Below are positions 34,225 to 45,845 of a stretch of DNA of 64,000 nucleotides, piece by piece. The stretch spans positions 53,892,029 through 53,956,028 of the forward strand of contig OX579633.1 in NCBI GenBank assembly GCA_951230915.1. Direction: 5' to 3'. The notes beneath the pieces are model-generated. The model did not search any database, was not told the origin of the DNA, and saw only the letters and a program-made list of their open reading frames with translations. How positions within the stretch are numbered: position 1 is the first letter of the stretch; each line of letters opens with the position of its first letter. The stretch comes from Antitrichia curtipendula. Taxonomy: Eukaryota; Streptophyta; Bryopsida; Hypnales; Leucodontaceae. Made by a program: the position numbers and the translations under genes.

Positions 34225-34500
34225 GATGGGATCACTCCTTCACTGCCTAGCTCCCCATCCACGTCTAGTTGCCTGCCAAGCCCACTCATTGGCCCACAGG
34301 GAGACCGGCGGGCCATCACCCCCCCGGTCTCGTAACCATGGAGATTTTTTGACTTCCCCTCCGTGTGGGACCAGGGGGGGTATTCAGTTTTGCTGGGTTC
34401 GGATACCCCGAGGGGTATCGCACTGTCGCGCCTTCAGAAAGCCGGAAGGCTATGCCACTACGGTGCCACCACGGCACCTTCATAGACCCGCAGGCGGAAT
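34225..34500. other. GC-rich patch in AT-rich surroundings
   Basis: About 275 bases with G/C runs, short palindromes (GATACCCC-GA-GGGGTATC at 34402-34419; GGTGCC...GGCACC near 34458) and the block 34292-34330 that recurs inverted at 47225-47263. Composition and palindromes look like a transposon terminal or subterminal region rather than a gene. Confidence 0.5.
34292..34330 (+). repeat. Left member of a GC-rich inverted pair
   Basis: GCCCACAGGGAGACCGGCGG followed by a run of seven C then GGT. Its reverse complement recurs with about 30 of 38 bases matching at 47225-47263. Confidence 0.6.
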
Positions 34501-37500
34501 GCAAAGAAGTAGTTTTTGAATTTCAAGGCTTTTAAATTTCAAGGTCTTAGTGACTCTTAACGCTTAGAATACAAAGGGGTGTTTGCAGAAATCATAAATT
34601 TCTATTACTATCTGAATTTATGACTTAAAAAATTTGCTAAAGCTCTCATTGAAAGTCATGCTATTGTAGAAGACCTTCCCATTTCACAACAAAATTCAAG
34701 TAATGAGTAGTTGAACTTATGTTCTATTATAAGAATACCATGTCATCCATTGGATGCCAAACGTCCTTGTCGACATTGAAGGGTTAAGTGTTTCCTATCC
34801 TTCAAAGATTAGCAAAGAAAATTGTGGAATTACAAGTTTAAAAAGAAAAATTGTGGTATTAAAAATACACTTTTACAATATAAAAGTTTAAAATTCTAAA
34901 TATATATATTTTTTAATTAATAATTTTTAATTGAACTTATTAATGAAAATTGACTTCTCACACACATAAATTTGTCAATTTGACTTTTTCAAATACAAAG
35001 ACAAGTTTTTCAATAATTTTATTTGGTAAGAATTACACTAATTTCACAATTTTATGGAAGTTAAATACTATTGAGTGAATTTAATTCTAAATTATTATAT
35101 TTTTATAGTTCTCTCTAAAATAACACTAAAATTTGTTAGAAAATAATTTACAAAAAGTTAATGCTTTCTTTAAATTCTCTAAATTTTTTGAAGATGTTCT
35201 AATTCAATTATAAGAAACATAAAAAATGAAAAGTTGTATTATAGTTAGTGGTGGTTCACTCAATTAAATTGTGAAATTTGTGAATTTAAAAAAAAAAATT
35301 CATTTCACTTACTAAGGATTCTTAAAAAAAATTTAGTTGTACCAAAAGTGTTTTTGTCAATAATAAGTCTGGCCCAACAATTTCTTAAGTTTGCAAATCC
35401 CTGCAAAGTTATAATAACCAAATTATAAATTATTAAAAAATCAAAAAAATTTAAGAAAAAATTGAACAATCATTCCATTCAAAAATTGTACTTGAATTTA
35501 TAAGTAGTCAATAACTAAATTAAAATTTCAGTTGTCAATTATTTAAATTAAAATATACTACATTTGCCTAAGATTCCAATTTACCTATTTTTTTTGGTGG
35601 GGAGACCATTTGTCTTCTTCTTTTTATTTTTATTCCTCCAAAGTTTGTTTTTTGAGTTTAGAGTTTATCATCTAAAATTGGTATTATTTAAATATATTGT
35701 TGTCAAAAAAATTTACAATTAAATCTACATATATAAAGCAAAGTAGTCTTCTCTTTTGTACAATTTGAATTAAAATTTCAAACTGTACATATCAAAGTAT
35801 GACAATTCATTGAAATTTTCCATTGTTAAAAATTTGTTGGGCCTTGATGGATTCATATTCATTACTCAACAATAATATTGTCTATTCTTAGAACAATGTA
35901 TCCTACTCTTATTGAATATTTCAAGGCTTAGACAACCTCAACCACAAGCATTTCTATTTTTACATTGTTTCTTCAGAAGAAACTTAAATAAAATTATCTT
36001 CGCATACAAATTTTCAATTGTTTGCTGAATTTTGGTTATTATAACTTACTTTGCTTTGATATATAAAAAATGAATTTGGCTAATCATTTATTTCATTGAT
36101 AAGAATGAAAATGACATTAGACTTCAATTTTGATAACTTATTTTGCATACAATTTATCTATATTTTGGTCATTCAAATTTGCACGTATTTCAAAATATAT
36201 TTCATGAATGAAGCACATTCTTAGAAGTCTTGAAAATAAAAATGGCACTTTCAAAGAATTTTCAAAATTAAATAGTTGTACATTGATTGATTGGTGATCT
36301 CTTTTTTTTTTAACATATCAGTTTATAAATCATGTTTAATCATACATTTTGAAGACTTTTAGTAAAACAAAATAACCTTGCAATTAAGATTAACATGAAA
36401 GCTTTAATTACTAGGACCACATTTTACATTGTATCGCCAAATGTGTTTGGCGTAAGTGAATTTAAACTTCATAAATACAGTGAATTAATTCTTAATGCAT
36501 ATAAATAAATATAATACCAAATGTAAAAATATTATTTGAATTTAATTTGTATTTTCCCTATTAATACATAGAACACTTCAATTCATAAAATCGGATCAAA
36601 TATAATTTATTCCTGAAATAAAGTTAAGACAAGGTATCGATACACACCTATTGTAAAACCAATGTTTTTTCAAAGGAATCCTTATTATTAAAGCGCTAGA
36701 AATTGAGGAAATTAGAGAAAACACTATGTATTGTAACAATGTTCACAATACACTTATTAAGTATTAAAATGCCTACATACTCTAAATTTACCTTAAATTT
36801 TTTCTTAAATTCATAACGCTCATAAATGGTCTTGTGTATTCTCTAATAAAAATTAATACAAATTTAGATAAATAAAAATATTTTTTTCAATTAAATTGAT
36901 GATATTTTCAATTAAAATATAAAATTTAAAGACTTCGTCAATAAATATTAGACAAACTCAATGAAATCAATGATATTATTGAATATCATGTTCCCTTAAC
37001 ATCTATAAGGCCTTTTCTTTCATCAAATTCCACTTAAAACTAACATTTCTATGGTTAGATATGTGGAAAAAACAATTCTTTATGTATTTTGCAATTTCCG
37101 AAAAACAAATACAAGGATGTGTAGGATTTTTTTTTCCACCATTGTAATTGGCATTTTTCAATTTCATAATTAAATTCTTCACAATCTTGCTTTTTTGAAG
37201 TATTCTTCATTTTCTTTCAACTTACTATATTTTCTGTAAAATGGAGGTACAATTCCAAATTCTACAAAAAAATTTAGAGCTCTGTACATAAACCTTTATC
37301 CACGAAGCTCGAGGGGGGTAGACACTAGCGAAAAACATAGGAACTATGAGTAATACAATATAGGGTCTAATATATTCATTGTAGATAAAATTTGTAAGCA
37401 AATACATGTATTATAGGTTGTCTTCAATATGTGAAACATGATTATTTGTAATATAGGGTTGGGTATAACACAAGAAAATAATGTGAATATTTAATATAAA

Positions 37501-39039
37501 ATATCATATACTAAATAGAATGATAGGTTATACGGGCTCTAAAATTTTGATTGAAGATGAGAAATCAGCTTTCTATCAAGTTATGAATCTCTACTAGACT
37601 CAATACTTTGCTAAACGACCTAAATTTCAAAATAGGGTATATATCTAATATAACATCCAAAGTAAGGTATCCTTGAAGTGTATTACTGAATTACTGAATT
37701 TCAATTTTTGTTGACAAGGTGTGGGAGGGAAAATGCAATGAGTTCGTTGGCTTACTTAGAACTAGTCTAGGATTCTTTGTGCTTTGGATTGCTTTGCACT
37801 AGTATTCATTCACTTTAGTATTTTATTTTATTATTGGGTTGTCCCTTCGCTTTATTTTGAAATTTTTGTTTCGTTACGAGGTTCCACCTTCTTATGCAAC
37901 TCTCTATAGTATATAGAAGTGTCAAATTAGTTTATTACAGAACTCCTAATGACTTTCTCATACTCCACTGTATTTTTGAAAACAAACAAAATATTTTCAT
38001 TTGTTGTTTGTTTATGTTTTCACACAAAACACCAGTGCTTATGTTGCCCTCTCTTTGCATTTGGTTTACTCTTTCATTCTTTATGTCACTTCAACATGGT
38101 CACACTATTGCACACTTTTACAACAGTACGGATACAAGGAAAAAAAAGGAATATAATGAAAAAAATGGGGGATAAGAAATAAAATAGGGAATAAGGGAAA
38201 AAACAGGGTGTAAGTAATATAGGGTAACTTACAATGACTCCCCCAATATATTATAAATTACCAATAGGGCACCTTAAAATACAAAGATTAACCTTTATTA
38301 ATAAAAATACCATGCCTTAAGGATATTTTACAAGGTAAATATCCCCTCCATTAAATAGATCATTATTGCAGGTGTATGCAAAATATAAGAGGGAGTGCGC
38401 CCTTCAAGCTAGAAAGCCAATTTCAAAATCTTATCACTTTAAGTAGTGATCTTCATGAGTAGTTCTAAACACCATAGTGAAGTGCGCTCTACTGCATTTG
38501 CTAACTTGCAATTCATCCATTCCGATTTTTTTCAATATTCAACATGAAATTGAAATCTGTCATCTTTGAAAGTTAACATTTAATTCTTATATAATCCCAA
38601 TCAATTATACTAAATTTTAGTTTAGGAAAAGAAAGATTCCATTCTCGATGTTTTTTACTAGACAATTTTATTCTTCTTTATATTATTATTAATTAAAAAC
38701 AATAAGTAATAAAAATTGCAATGTAGAACATTTTATCGCAAGTGTATGAATCATCAATTCAATAATAACATTTGACATTTGAAACCAAATTGTACTATAT
38801 AATTAATCAATTGTCTAAAAAATTGCAACAATTATAAAGACAGGCTACATGGTAGGAAACTTTAAGAAAATGAATCATTCCATTCAATAGAGCAGTACAC
38901 AAACCTATGTTTGTGTTGTTTATAAGGTATTCATAAATAAACCCAACGCTAATGTACTTCTCCTTTTGGTCCTACACATTTCGTAGGCTATAGCACGATT
39001 TCTACTAATGTCAACTCTCATAAATTTATGTTGAATCAA
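34501..39039. other. Very AT-rich DNA, no gene recognised
   Basis: Long A/T-dominated stretch with only short random frames. Contains a small G-rich spot near 37312 (GAGGGGGGTAGACACTAGCG). It lies 3' of the transposase-like gene and may include the element's non-coding end, but no inverted terminal repeat was established here. Confidence 0.55.
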
Positions 39040-39549
39040 CTACAATGGTTTTATGCTTGTTTCATCGAATGGATAGAAAACATCAGTTTCCACCACATTC
39101 ATACCAGTCACTTCATCTACGTCGTCTTTGTATCGATGTGCAGTTGGTATCCAAGTCTGTTTTAATTTATAATAATTAGCGGCAAAGTGGACTATAACTT
39201 CTTCACCGATACAATGAAATACGAACTCTTTGATTCTACACTTCCATGGGGTCCCTTGCGGATCATCATCTCTGGTGACAACCACGTCATCCCCAATTCT
39301 ATAGAGTGCCCCTTTAAACATGATTTTCTTAGTACTTGTGTCAACTAAGACTTCTCTATCTCTCCCTTGATAGTATGTCCTTACATACTTGTCTACAAAG
39401 GGTTCAGCAAGTTTGACGTTTGCATTATCCAATCGGCCTATGAGGATGCCTTTTTTACTCAACATCTGTGCACAAGCACTCTTAGGGGCATTTTTCATCA
39501 ATTGATTCAATTCTTTTGCTTCTTCAATAGATCCACAATATAGTATGCA
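39040..39549 (-). pseudogene. C-terminal continuation of the transposase-like protein, behind an in-frame stop
   Basis: Directly after the TAA at 39550-39552 the same reading frame stays open for 169 codons (CILYCGSIEEAKELNQLM ... PFDETSIKPL) to a stop at 39040. The segment GALYRIGDDVVVT followed by KCRIKEFVFHCIGEEVIVHF looks like a small beta-rich domain and loosely recalls a BAH module (tentative). Such a long in-frame continuation is unlikely by chance, so it was probably one protein with the upstream ORF, split by a nonsense change or joined by readthrough or splicing. Confidence 0.6.
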
Positions 39550-42471
39550 TTATTCATGATCGTTGTAGCATATCATACGATTGTTCATCTGAACACCTGG
39601 GTGGCCTTTAGGAAACATAAGATGGTTATGAATTTTCATCAAAGCTCTTTGTTGAGCAAATAAACCTTCAACTTCCTGACCAATTTGTATACTAACCTCT
39701 TGAAAGAGTTTTCTTGCATAAAATACAATGAAGGTTTTTTCCACTCCTTTGTGGTTTGTACTGATGTTCAAATACTTCTGCACCTCTCGCTCATGAGGAA
39801 AACACCAGTAGACATCCGAATGTCCGAAACGCAGGACATCTTCTAGAAGATGGCCTACCCTTGCTACGTGCTCCAAGGGACTTGAATTTGCACCGAATGC
39901 ATCTTCTGATATTATCCGCCAATATTTAAACAAATTCAAGGCCACTTCAACTTGCTCTCTTGTCCAACCAGTATCCCTTGTATAGTTGAAAAGGTGGTGG
40001 GCAATGTCATTGAGTAGAAGTCCAATTTTCGTAAATTCAAGTTTTATTCTTTGTCCACATGTTCGCAATATAAAGGTTACAACCCACATGACAAACAACT
40101 TCAAATCTTTGGCCACGTAACGAGTGTGCGTTTCAACGGGCTTGTATGGCCACCGTCCAAGCTTCAATTCACAAGGGCGCGCTTTCTCAACAACATCACA
40201 AATATTTTCAACATCTTCTGTACACTGTACCCGCGAGATCTCCTTAAACAATTCAATAGTGTAATACTTGAATAATTGCAAGCACGCAGTATGCATGACA
40301 TCAAAGATGATATCTTTTGACATGTCAAATCTATAGAGATGATAAAAACGCCAGAGTGGAGATTCACCAGAAATGCCTGCATTCTTTCCAAATTCTTGAC
40401 ATTGGGGACCTTCCGGTTTTTCCCACCATTTACAAAGGTTCTCATATAGTTCTTTGGATGTTTGTTTTTGGATAGTCCCTAAGAATTGTCGACGATTTTG
40501 TCCATAAACGTATTCTCTCCTTCTTCGAGTTTCTCTAGATCCGGATGCAATGGATTCACGTTCTATCAATTGAGTATGCATTTTGCAACGGCGGCAAGGT
40601 GCTTTTCTTGACTGCTTGAGTTTACTAATCTTGCAATTGGCTGGGTGATCTCCTGTTACAAGCATGAGCATAACTCGGATGATGTCTCCATCTGCTTCAG
40701 GTTCTGGTAGAAGTGGACTTATGAGATTGGATGGATAGTTGTATTTCACTTTGAACCCACTATAAAACATTTGCTCCAACTCTTCCATAAAAGGGCGCAA
40801 AAACATTGTTGCAGATTTCTTCAACATCTTCTCCAATGCTGGACTAGCAGTTGTGGCTTGACTTCCAGGTACAGTTGGTATAAAAAGCACTGGTAGAAGC
40901 ATAATAGGATCCGACGTGCTTGCATTCAATACCCCAACATTCACAGCCCATGTACTTCGCTCCTTATTACCTTCACTAATGGTGAATCCATCCCAATGGA
41001 TAGATAGAGCAATGTTTCGAGGATCTCCACGCACCAAGACCTTTTGGCCAGATATCCACCGCCTACACAAATCACAATTGAATTCATATGTTTGAGATTC
41101 TTCATCCCATCCACGTATTAAATTTTGACACTTTTCAGGAAATGTTGGATAAGCAATCTTGCATCCCGGAGTTGAACATAGAATGGGCAATTCCCACTGA
41201 GAGGCTGGGTTCCAAAAGTCTTGGTACATCCTCAACTTCTGCCTATGCCAAAATTCTTTTATGTGACTGGGTGCTTCTAATTTTTTTTTACCAATCCAGC
41301 TTGATTTTTGTCGCCACATAGTCAACATTTTTTCACAAAATGTCCTTGCACTCATCAGAAGACGAAACATTGCAGTCATCGGTAAGTAGTCAAATGTAAT
41401 CGTATCTTTTCTCAACCGATTCGTACACATTGTACATTTCTCGGAGCATCGTGGACAATTTCGTTTCATGACTTGATGAGGAGGATTACAATTGCAGAGC
41501 TTATCACTCATTCTATTGCAACTATCATCAACACTTGGTGGCAAGATAAAAGGCTCATGAACATAATCATTGGTCCCTATACACATTCTCCAACGTTGTG
41601 GTTCAATCATGCCTTCGTTTTTGTATATGCTCATTAGTCTTTTCCAAGATGATGGGTTTGTTCCCCCCATCATTTCTCCTTTCCAAGTACTTGGCATGCT
41701 TCTAAATACATTGCCAAATGTTCGCTCCCAAGGTTGAACATTTTCATTATTATGTCCCAATGTACTGAACATCATATTCAGTAGACCCTCTTGCATAGCT
41801 TGAGAGCATCCATGAGAATCACAGTACCTTTGCATTTCTACTACTTTTGATTGCATTATTTTTTTTTGAGTAGTAAATTCAGTTCCTTCATCAATTGTAG
41901 ACGCACCGCCTTCGTCTAATACAATCACATCCTCTTCCTCTTGCAGAGGCACATCCTCTTCTTCCCATGCCATTGCATCTTCTTCTTCATTTTCTTCTCC
42001 AATTACAAATGCATCCTCTTGCTCCATAGACATATCACCCTCTTCTTCGTATGGTATGCCCTCATCTTCTACTGAAACCACCTCTTCTTCTACTGAAAGC
42101 AATTCTTCTCCTCTTTCTCCTTCATGTTGCACATGCCCTCTTTCTTCACCAACTAGCACAGCCCCAACAACTTGCTCTTCATCAACCTCAAAACTTTGTT
42201 GTACATCCACACTAAAATCTAGCTCTTCATAAATTCCAACATCTTGCTCTACATCAATTCCTACACCTTGTTGAACATCAATGCCAACATTTTGCTCTAC
42301 TTGAATATGAACTCCTTCTGCAACTCCAATACCTCCAGCCATATCCAGTCTTCTCTTTTTATCATGTCTTCTTGCTGTCCGGATCTCAATTATTTTTCCA
42401 TTTGGTGTTTCAGGAGTAATGCATTTTGGGCAATCGCATCGTATCTTCGATGCTGGAATTTGAGTAGCCAT
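39550..42471 (-). CDS. Transposase-like protein, Tnp2/CMC-related, 973 residues
   Basis: Single open frame from ATG 42471. N-terminal CDCPKC (about 12-17), then a long acidic, repeat-rich segment (runs of EEE, repeated GIDVQQ/GIDVEQ) to about residue 190. A cysteine-rich stretch CNCNPPHQ...NCPRCSEKCTMC lies near 330. The core carries GDPRNIALSIHWDGF (about 481-495), MLLPVLFIP, LRPFMEELEQMF, VTGDHPANC (about 607), CRRCKM, and FDVMHTACLQLF (about 724). Order and motifs resemble the Tnp2 transposase of plant CACTA/EnSpm elements and the fungal Plavaka type (SDGF, DFPA and DVMH-like motifs). The Asp in WDGF and in TGDH are candidate catalytic residues (inference). The uninterrupted frame suggests recent activity, but a TAA cuts off 169 in-frame codons downstream. 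Host gene derived from a transposase is an alternative. Confidence 0.75.
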   Translation of the reverse strand: MATQIPASKIRCDCPKCITPETPNGKIIEIRTARRHDKKRRLDMAGGIGVAEGVHIQVEQNVGIDVQQGVGIDVEQDVGIYEELDFSVDVQQSFEVDEEQVVGAVLVGEERGHVQHEGERGEELLSVEEEVVSVEDEGIPYEEEGDMSMEQEDAFVIGEENEEEDAMAWEEEDVPLQEEEDVIVLDEGGASTIDEGTEFTTQKKIMQSKVVEMQRYCDSHGCSQAMQEGLLNMMFSTLGHNNENVQPWERTFGNVFRSMPSTWKGEMMGGTNPSSWKRLMSIYKNEGMIEPQRWRMCIGTNDYVHEPFILPPSVDDSCNRMSDKLCNCNPPHQVMKRNCPRCSEKCTMCTNRLRKDTITFDYLPMTAMFRLLMSARTFCEKMLTMWRQKSSWIGKKKLEAPSHIKEFWHRQKLRMYQDFWNPASQWELPILCSTPGCKIAYPTFPEKCQNLIRGWDEESQTYEFNCDLCRRWISGQKVLVRGDPRNIALSIHWDGFTISEGNKERSTWAVNVGVLNASTSDPIMLLPVLFIPTVPGSQATTASPALEKMLKKSATMFLRPFMEELEQMFYSGFKVKYNYPSNLISPLLPEPEADGDIIRVMLMLVTGDHPANCKISKLKQSRKAPCRRCKMHTQLIERESIASGSRETRRRREYVYGQNRRQFLGTIQKQTSKELYENLCKWWEKPEGPQCQEFGKNAGISGESPLWRFYHLYRFDMSKDIIFDVMHTACLQLFKYYTIELFKEISRVQCTEDVENICDVVEKARPCELKLGRWPYKPVETHTRYVAKDLKLFVMWVVTFILRTCGQRIKLEFTKIGLLLNDIAHHLFNYTRDTGWTREQVEVALNLFKYWRIISEDAFGANSSPLEHVARVGHLLEDVLRFGHSDVYWCFPHEREVQKYLNISTNHKGVEKTFIVFYARKLFQEVSIQIGQEVEGLFAQQRALMKIHNHLMFPKGHPGVQMNNRMICYNDHE

Positions 42472-45134
42472 ATCTTAAAGTTTTATTTTGTTATCGTCTA
42501 CTTTCTTGTATTCTTGTTCTCAATTGTATTCAATAAAAATAAAACATAAATAAAAGCTTTGAATCAAAATATTGAATCTTCTAAATAGAGACAAATGATA
42601 GACTACTGATATGGACAATTTGAAGGTGGTAAAGGCATACAATATATTCAAGAGTTCTTGAAACCCTTTTTATATTATTTTGTTCAAAAGTAAAAGTAAC
42701 TTTGTTTCTTTTAGATCTTTTACATTGTCCAAAATTAAAAATTAAAAAATACATTGTTTGTGTTTTTTTTGTTCTGCCTGGCGAACTACTTTTAAGACTT
42801 AGAATGGCATAAGTTTTGCTCCTGGGCACCAATTGAAATAAAATTATATTTTAAAAATCTAATATGATTCCTTATCTTCAAAAAATTAAAAAAAAAATCA
42901 AGTCAAAATTTCAGGTTGCATGACCAAGCCTAAAACCCCAAGTGTCCTCTGAGGGGACTCTGGTCCTTTGGGGGGTAAATTCTTTCTTAGACAATTTTGG
43001 CCTTAACTTCTTGACACGTGATAGAAGTCTGATGAGTAATCTCTTACTTAAAAAGTGTCAAATATCTAGAAAATCATGTTCAAAAGCTGTAGAATATATA
43101 TTTCAAATATTTTTTACTGTAATGTATGATTGATAAACGAGGGGGGGCTATTTAACAAAGTGTCAAACATACTAGACATTACCTCGACCTATCTCTCTAG
43201 AAGGACAACCATGGACCATTGATTAGTTGAAGAGCTTGTTAAGGGCTTAAGGCACTCATGTTAGAATTTATGTGTATTTCATTTAATATATAGATTTATC
43301 ATACATGTAAAATTATGATGATTTAGAGAATTAATTGTCATATTGATGCTTTTTATAGCATTGGGTTTCATCTATGTATGTTTCTATTTGAACACATGGA
43401 TTTTTTTGCACAAATAAAATGACAAAATAACTTTGCAATCAATTGTATTTCCTTCACTTCAATATATGATTTCATTTATTTTCACTTCATTTTAGATCAT
43501 TTCATTCACTACATAAAATTTATAATCAATTGATTTTTGTTGATTTTATTCCTTCCAAAATGCTAAATGATTTAATATTTTATTTTATTTTACAAATATC
43601 CTAATAAAATCATCATCACTACAATAATAAAATAAGAATGTTTGCCATTAAGGTGAAATATATATAGATCATTGAGCATTGTTTAGAATATTTAATTTTT
43701 ATATTTTTAAATCTTGCTAAAGATTTATTTAATTATTTAGAGAAAACTAAATTGATTTATAAATTGAACTTAAAACTTTTCTTCTTTCTAAATACAAAGA
43801 TTTTTTTGTTGTTATTTTTTTTTAATTTAAGATCAATTTAATCTTTTTAAATTTGACTTATAAAGAACATATATGGCATTGTGTACTTGTCCAAATGTTT
43901 TATGTAATTCACTCATGTATTCTTTTAATTTTTAATTTTTAGAATAATTTATCTACAATTTAAATTTAATTTATAGAAACAAAATTCAATTAAAAATCCA
44001 TAATTCTTACACTAAAGAACCAAAAGTGCAAAACAACTTTTGGTGCATTTTTGCTCATTTTTCCTCCCCCTCCCCTTGTTTTTGCCTTTTTATTCTAGAG
44101 TATGCCCGGCGGCTCCCCCACACCCAGAAAGCTCAAAAGGGGGTACATCTCGCAATAAAAAATCTGGAAGCTTGTCCCAATTTGTGGTGCAAGGGACGCC
44201 ACGTGTTGGCTAGGGACGCCCTTCACGTTCGGTTCAGTTTCTAGATGTTGAGTCCTCTTGCGGTGATTCTTATCCATCCTGGTCCTTCACTTTTCCCAGG
44301 GAGTGATGAAGCGGCAACCATATCAGCCTTGAATTCTCGCCCCACGCCTCCCTTGTGGCCCTGTGTTCCTCCCACACTTCGCCTTCACAGCTTCACAAAC
44401 TTCTTCAGAACATCTTCACGCTGCATCCTCAAGGTCACTACCGCCTCTATTTAGCTTGCTTCTTGCGATTCCACAAATCTTTTGGTGGGATTACCGTTGG
44501 GTTTGCAATCTCCGCCTTCTGGTGTCATGGGTTTCTTTCATTTCGGGTTTGCATGTTGGGTCTTCCTGAATTTGGTCGTGGGAGTTGATTTGGTGGCTTC
44601 ACAGGTGGTGGCGCCAAAGTGAGGTGATAGACGGTGACCATTCGGCAGCATGGATCCCTATACGGTGAGGATTCAGTCATTCAATGCATTTGTGAGTTTG
44701 GGATTTTGGTTCTTTCATGTCATGTTGACTGAGATTGGTGCTCGTTTGGTAATTACTGTTTTTTGTTTATTGAGTTGAGGAGGAAGGTGTCGCCAACCTT
44801 CTCTACTTTGTTCACGGCCGACTTTGTTGCCTTGTTAAGCTTCGTTGTTCTCGTCAACTTTCTTAGTTTTGTGAAGTAGAATTGTGCTTTTAGGTACAGT
44901 GTTCTAGACAATTGTCCTAGTAAAATATTTGCGGTAACATATTTGCGATAACCTAATTGCAAGTGACATTTTAAAATTGCAGGAGATTTATTAATTGAAG
45001 TACCAGTTATTGTGGTGCACAAGTCGGACTACTGTACGTCACCTTCTCTAAAATTGCTTCAAGGATTGATGCGATGATGTAGGCAACAAGAAGAAATTTG
45101 AGGTATATTACCTTTCTTCTTTTGAACTCAGAAG
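42472..45134. other. Spacer between two divergent ORFs, AT-rich then GC-rich
   Basis: 42472-44080 is AT-rich with no gene, apart from a small imperfect palindrome CCCCAAGTGTCCTC...GGTCCTTTGGGG near 42936-42973. From about 44090 to 45130 the composition rises and no long frame has recognisable content. This half could be promoter and 5' UTR of the ORF starting at 45135. The arrangement would suit a two-gene transposon with a central promoter region, but this is inference. Confidence 0.4.
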
Positions 45135-45845
45135 ATGTCAGAACTTATAGTCTCACAGTCACAAGTTGTGACACGTGATGTTGGGGAAAGACTATTACCC
45201 GAGTATGATCAGCTTTTCCGTCCGCCTCCATTGATTCGCAGGGTACAAGGAAAAAAATATGGACGGACTTTCTTACGTGAGCATTATACCACTGAATGGT
45301 TTAAGTACAATAGAAATATGAGAAAAGCAAATAAATGGCTTCAATATGCTACGGAACATTGTCCCCTCCAAAACGGAGAAACTAAACGAGATTGGTTGAA
45401 GAGGGTTTGTTTTCTTAAAATTGCTGAAAATGAGAGCATGGAGCCGTTAATTTTTGGAGGTGTTAGTATGACATGGGAGGTAGAAGACATTGTAACACAT
45501 TTAGTGGAGAAATTGAATCAATTCCGAAAAAGAAAAAATAGAAAAACACGTCAAGAGAAGGAAAACAAAATAACTGAGGAGGTTGAAGAGGTGAATGATG
45601 TGAGTAACATGCAATGTGTTCCCATGGAGGTAGATTTAGAAAGTGACGATGAGAGATTAGTGATGGAGGAATTAAATGAAAATGTGCACACCATTAGAGG
45701 GAGATTGTTTAGTGAAATAAAACAACTAAAAAAGTTTGTCCCTCAAAAAAGACGGTTTGACGGATACACATCAAAAACGGATGCCAAAAGAATGCACATG
45801 TTGGCCGAATACTACAGGGAGAAACAAAGGGCCGAACGGCAATGA
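45135..45845 (+). CDS. Hypothetical 236-residue protein, possibly second protein of the transposon
   Basis: ATG at 45135, single exon, stop at 45843-45845. Highly charged. The N-terminal half carries KKYGRTFLREHYTTEW and KANKWLQYATEHC; a basic stretch RKRKNRKTRQEKENK near residue 135 is followed by an acidic segment (EEVEEVNDV, DLESDDERLVMEELNE). The C-terminal tail is helical and basic (KRMHMLAEYYREKQRAERQ). A basic-then-acidic pattern fits a nuclear DNA-binding or adaptor protein, but no domain is recognised. It points away from the transposase-like gene 2.7 kb to the left. CMC elements often encode a second protein (TnpA in maize En/Spm), which is one explanation. A host gene is the other. 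Confidence 0.45.
   Translation: MSELIVSQSQVVTRDVGERLLPEYDQLFRPPPLIRRVQGKKYGRTFLREHYTTEWFKYNRNMRKANKWLQYATEHCPLQNGETKRDWLKRVCFLKIAENESMEPLIFGGVSMTWEVEDIVTHLVEKLNQFRKRKNRKTRQEKENKITEEVEEVNDVSNMQCVPMEVDLESDDERLVMEELNENVHTIRGRLFSEIKQLKKFVPQKRRFDGYTSKTDAKRMHMLAEYYREKQRAERQ

Noticed and set aside
34385..34425. tRNA-like B-box (GGGTTCGGATACCCC)
   Set aside because: The surrounding bases form a simple palindrome and no acceptor stem or anticodon arm can be drawn.
34455..34480. CACTA-type terminus (CACTACGGTGCC)
   Set aside because: No matching inverted TAGTG end with the same adjacent bases or a 3-bp duplication was found on the right side; TAGTG at 47209 has different neighbours.
44026..44588. Overlapping plus-strand frames around 44.0-44.6 kb
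   Set aside because: Three frames are open by composition; none has recognisable content, so it is treated as flank or leader of the ORF at 45135.
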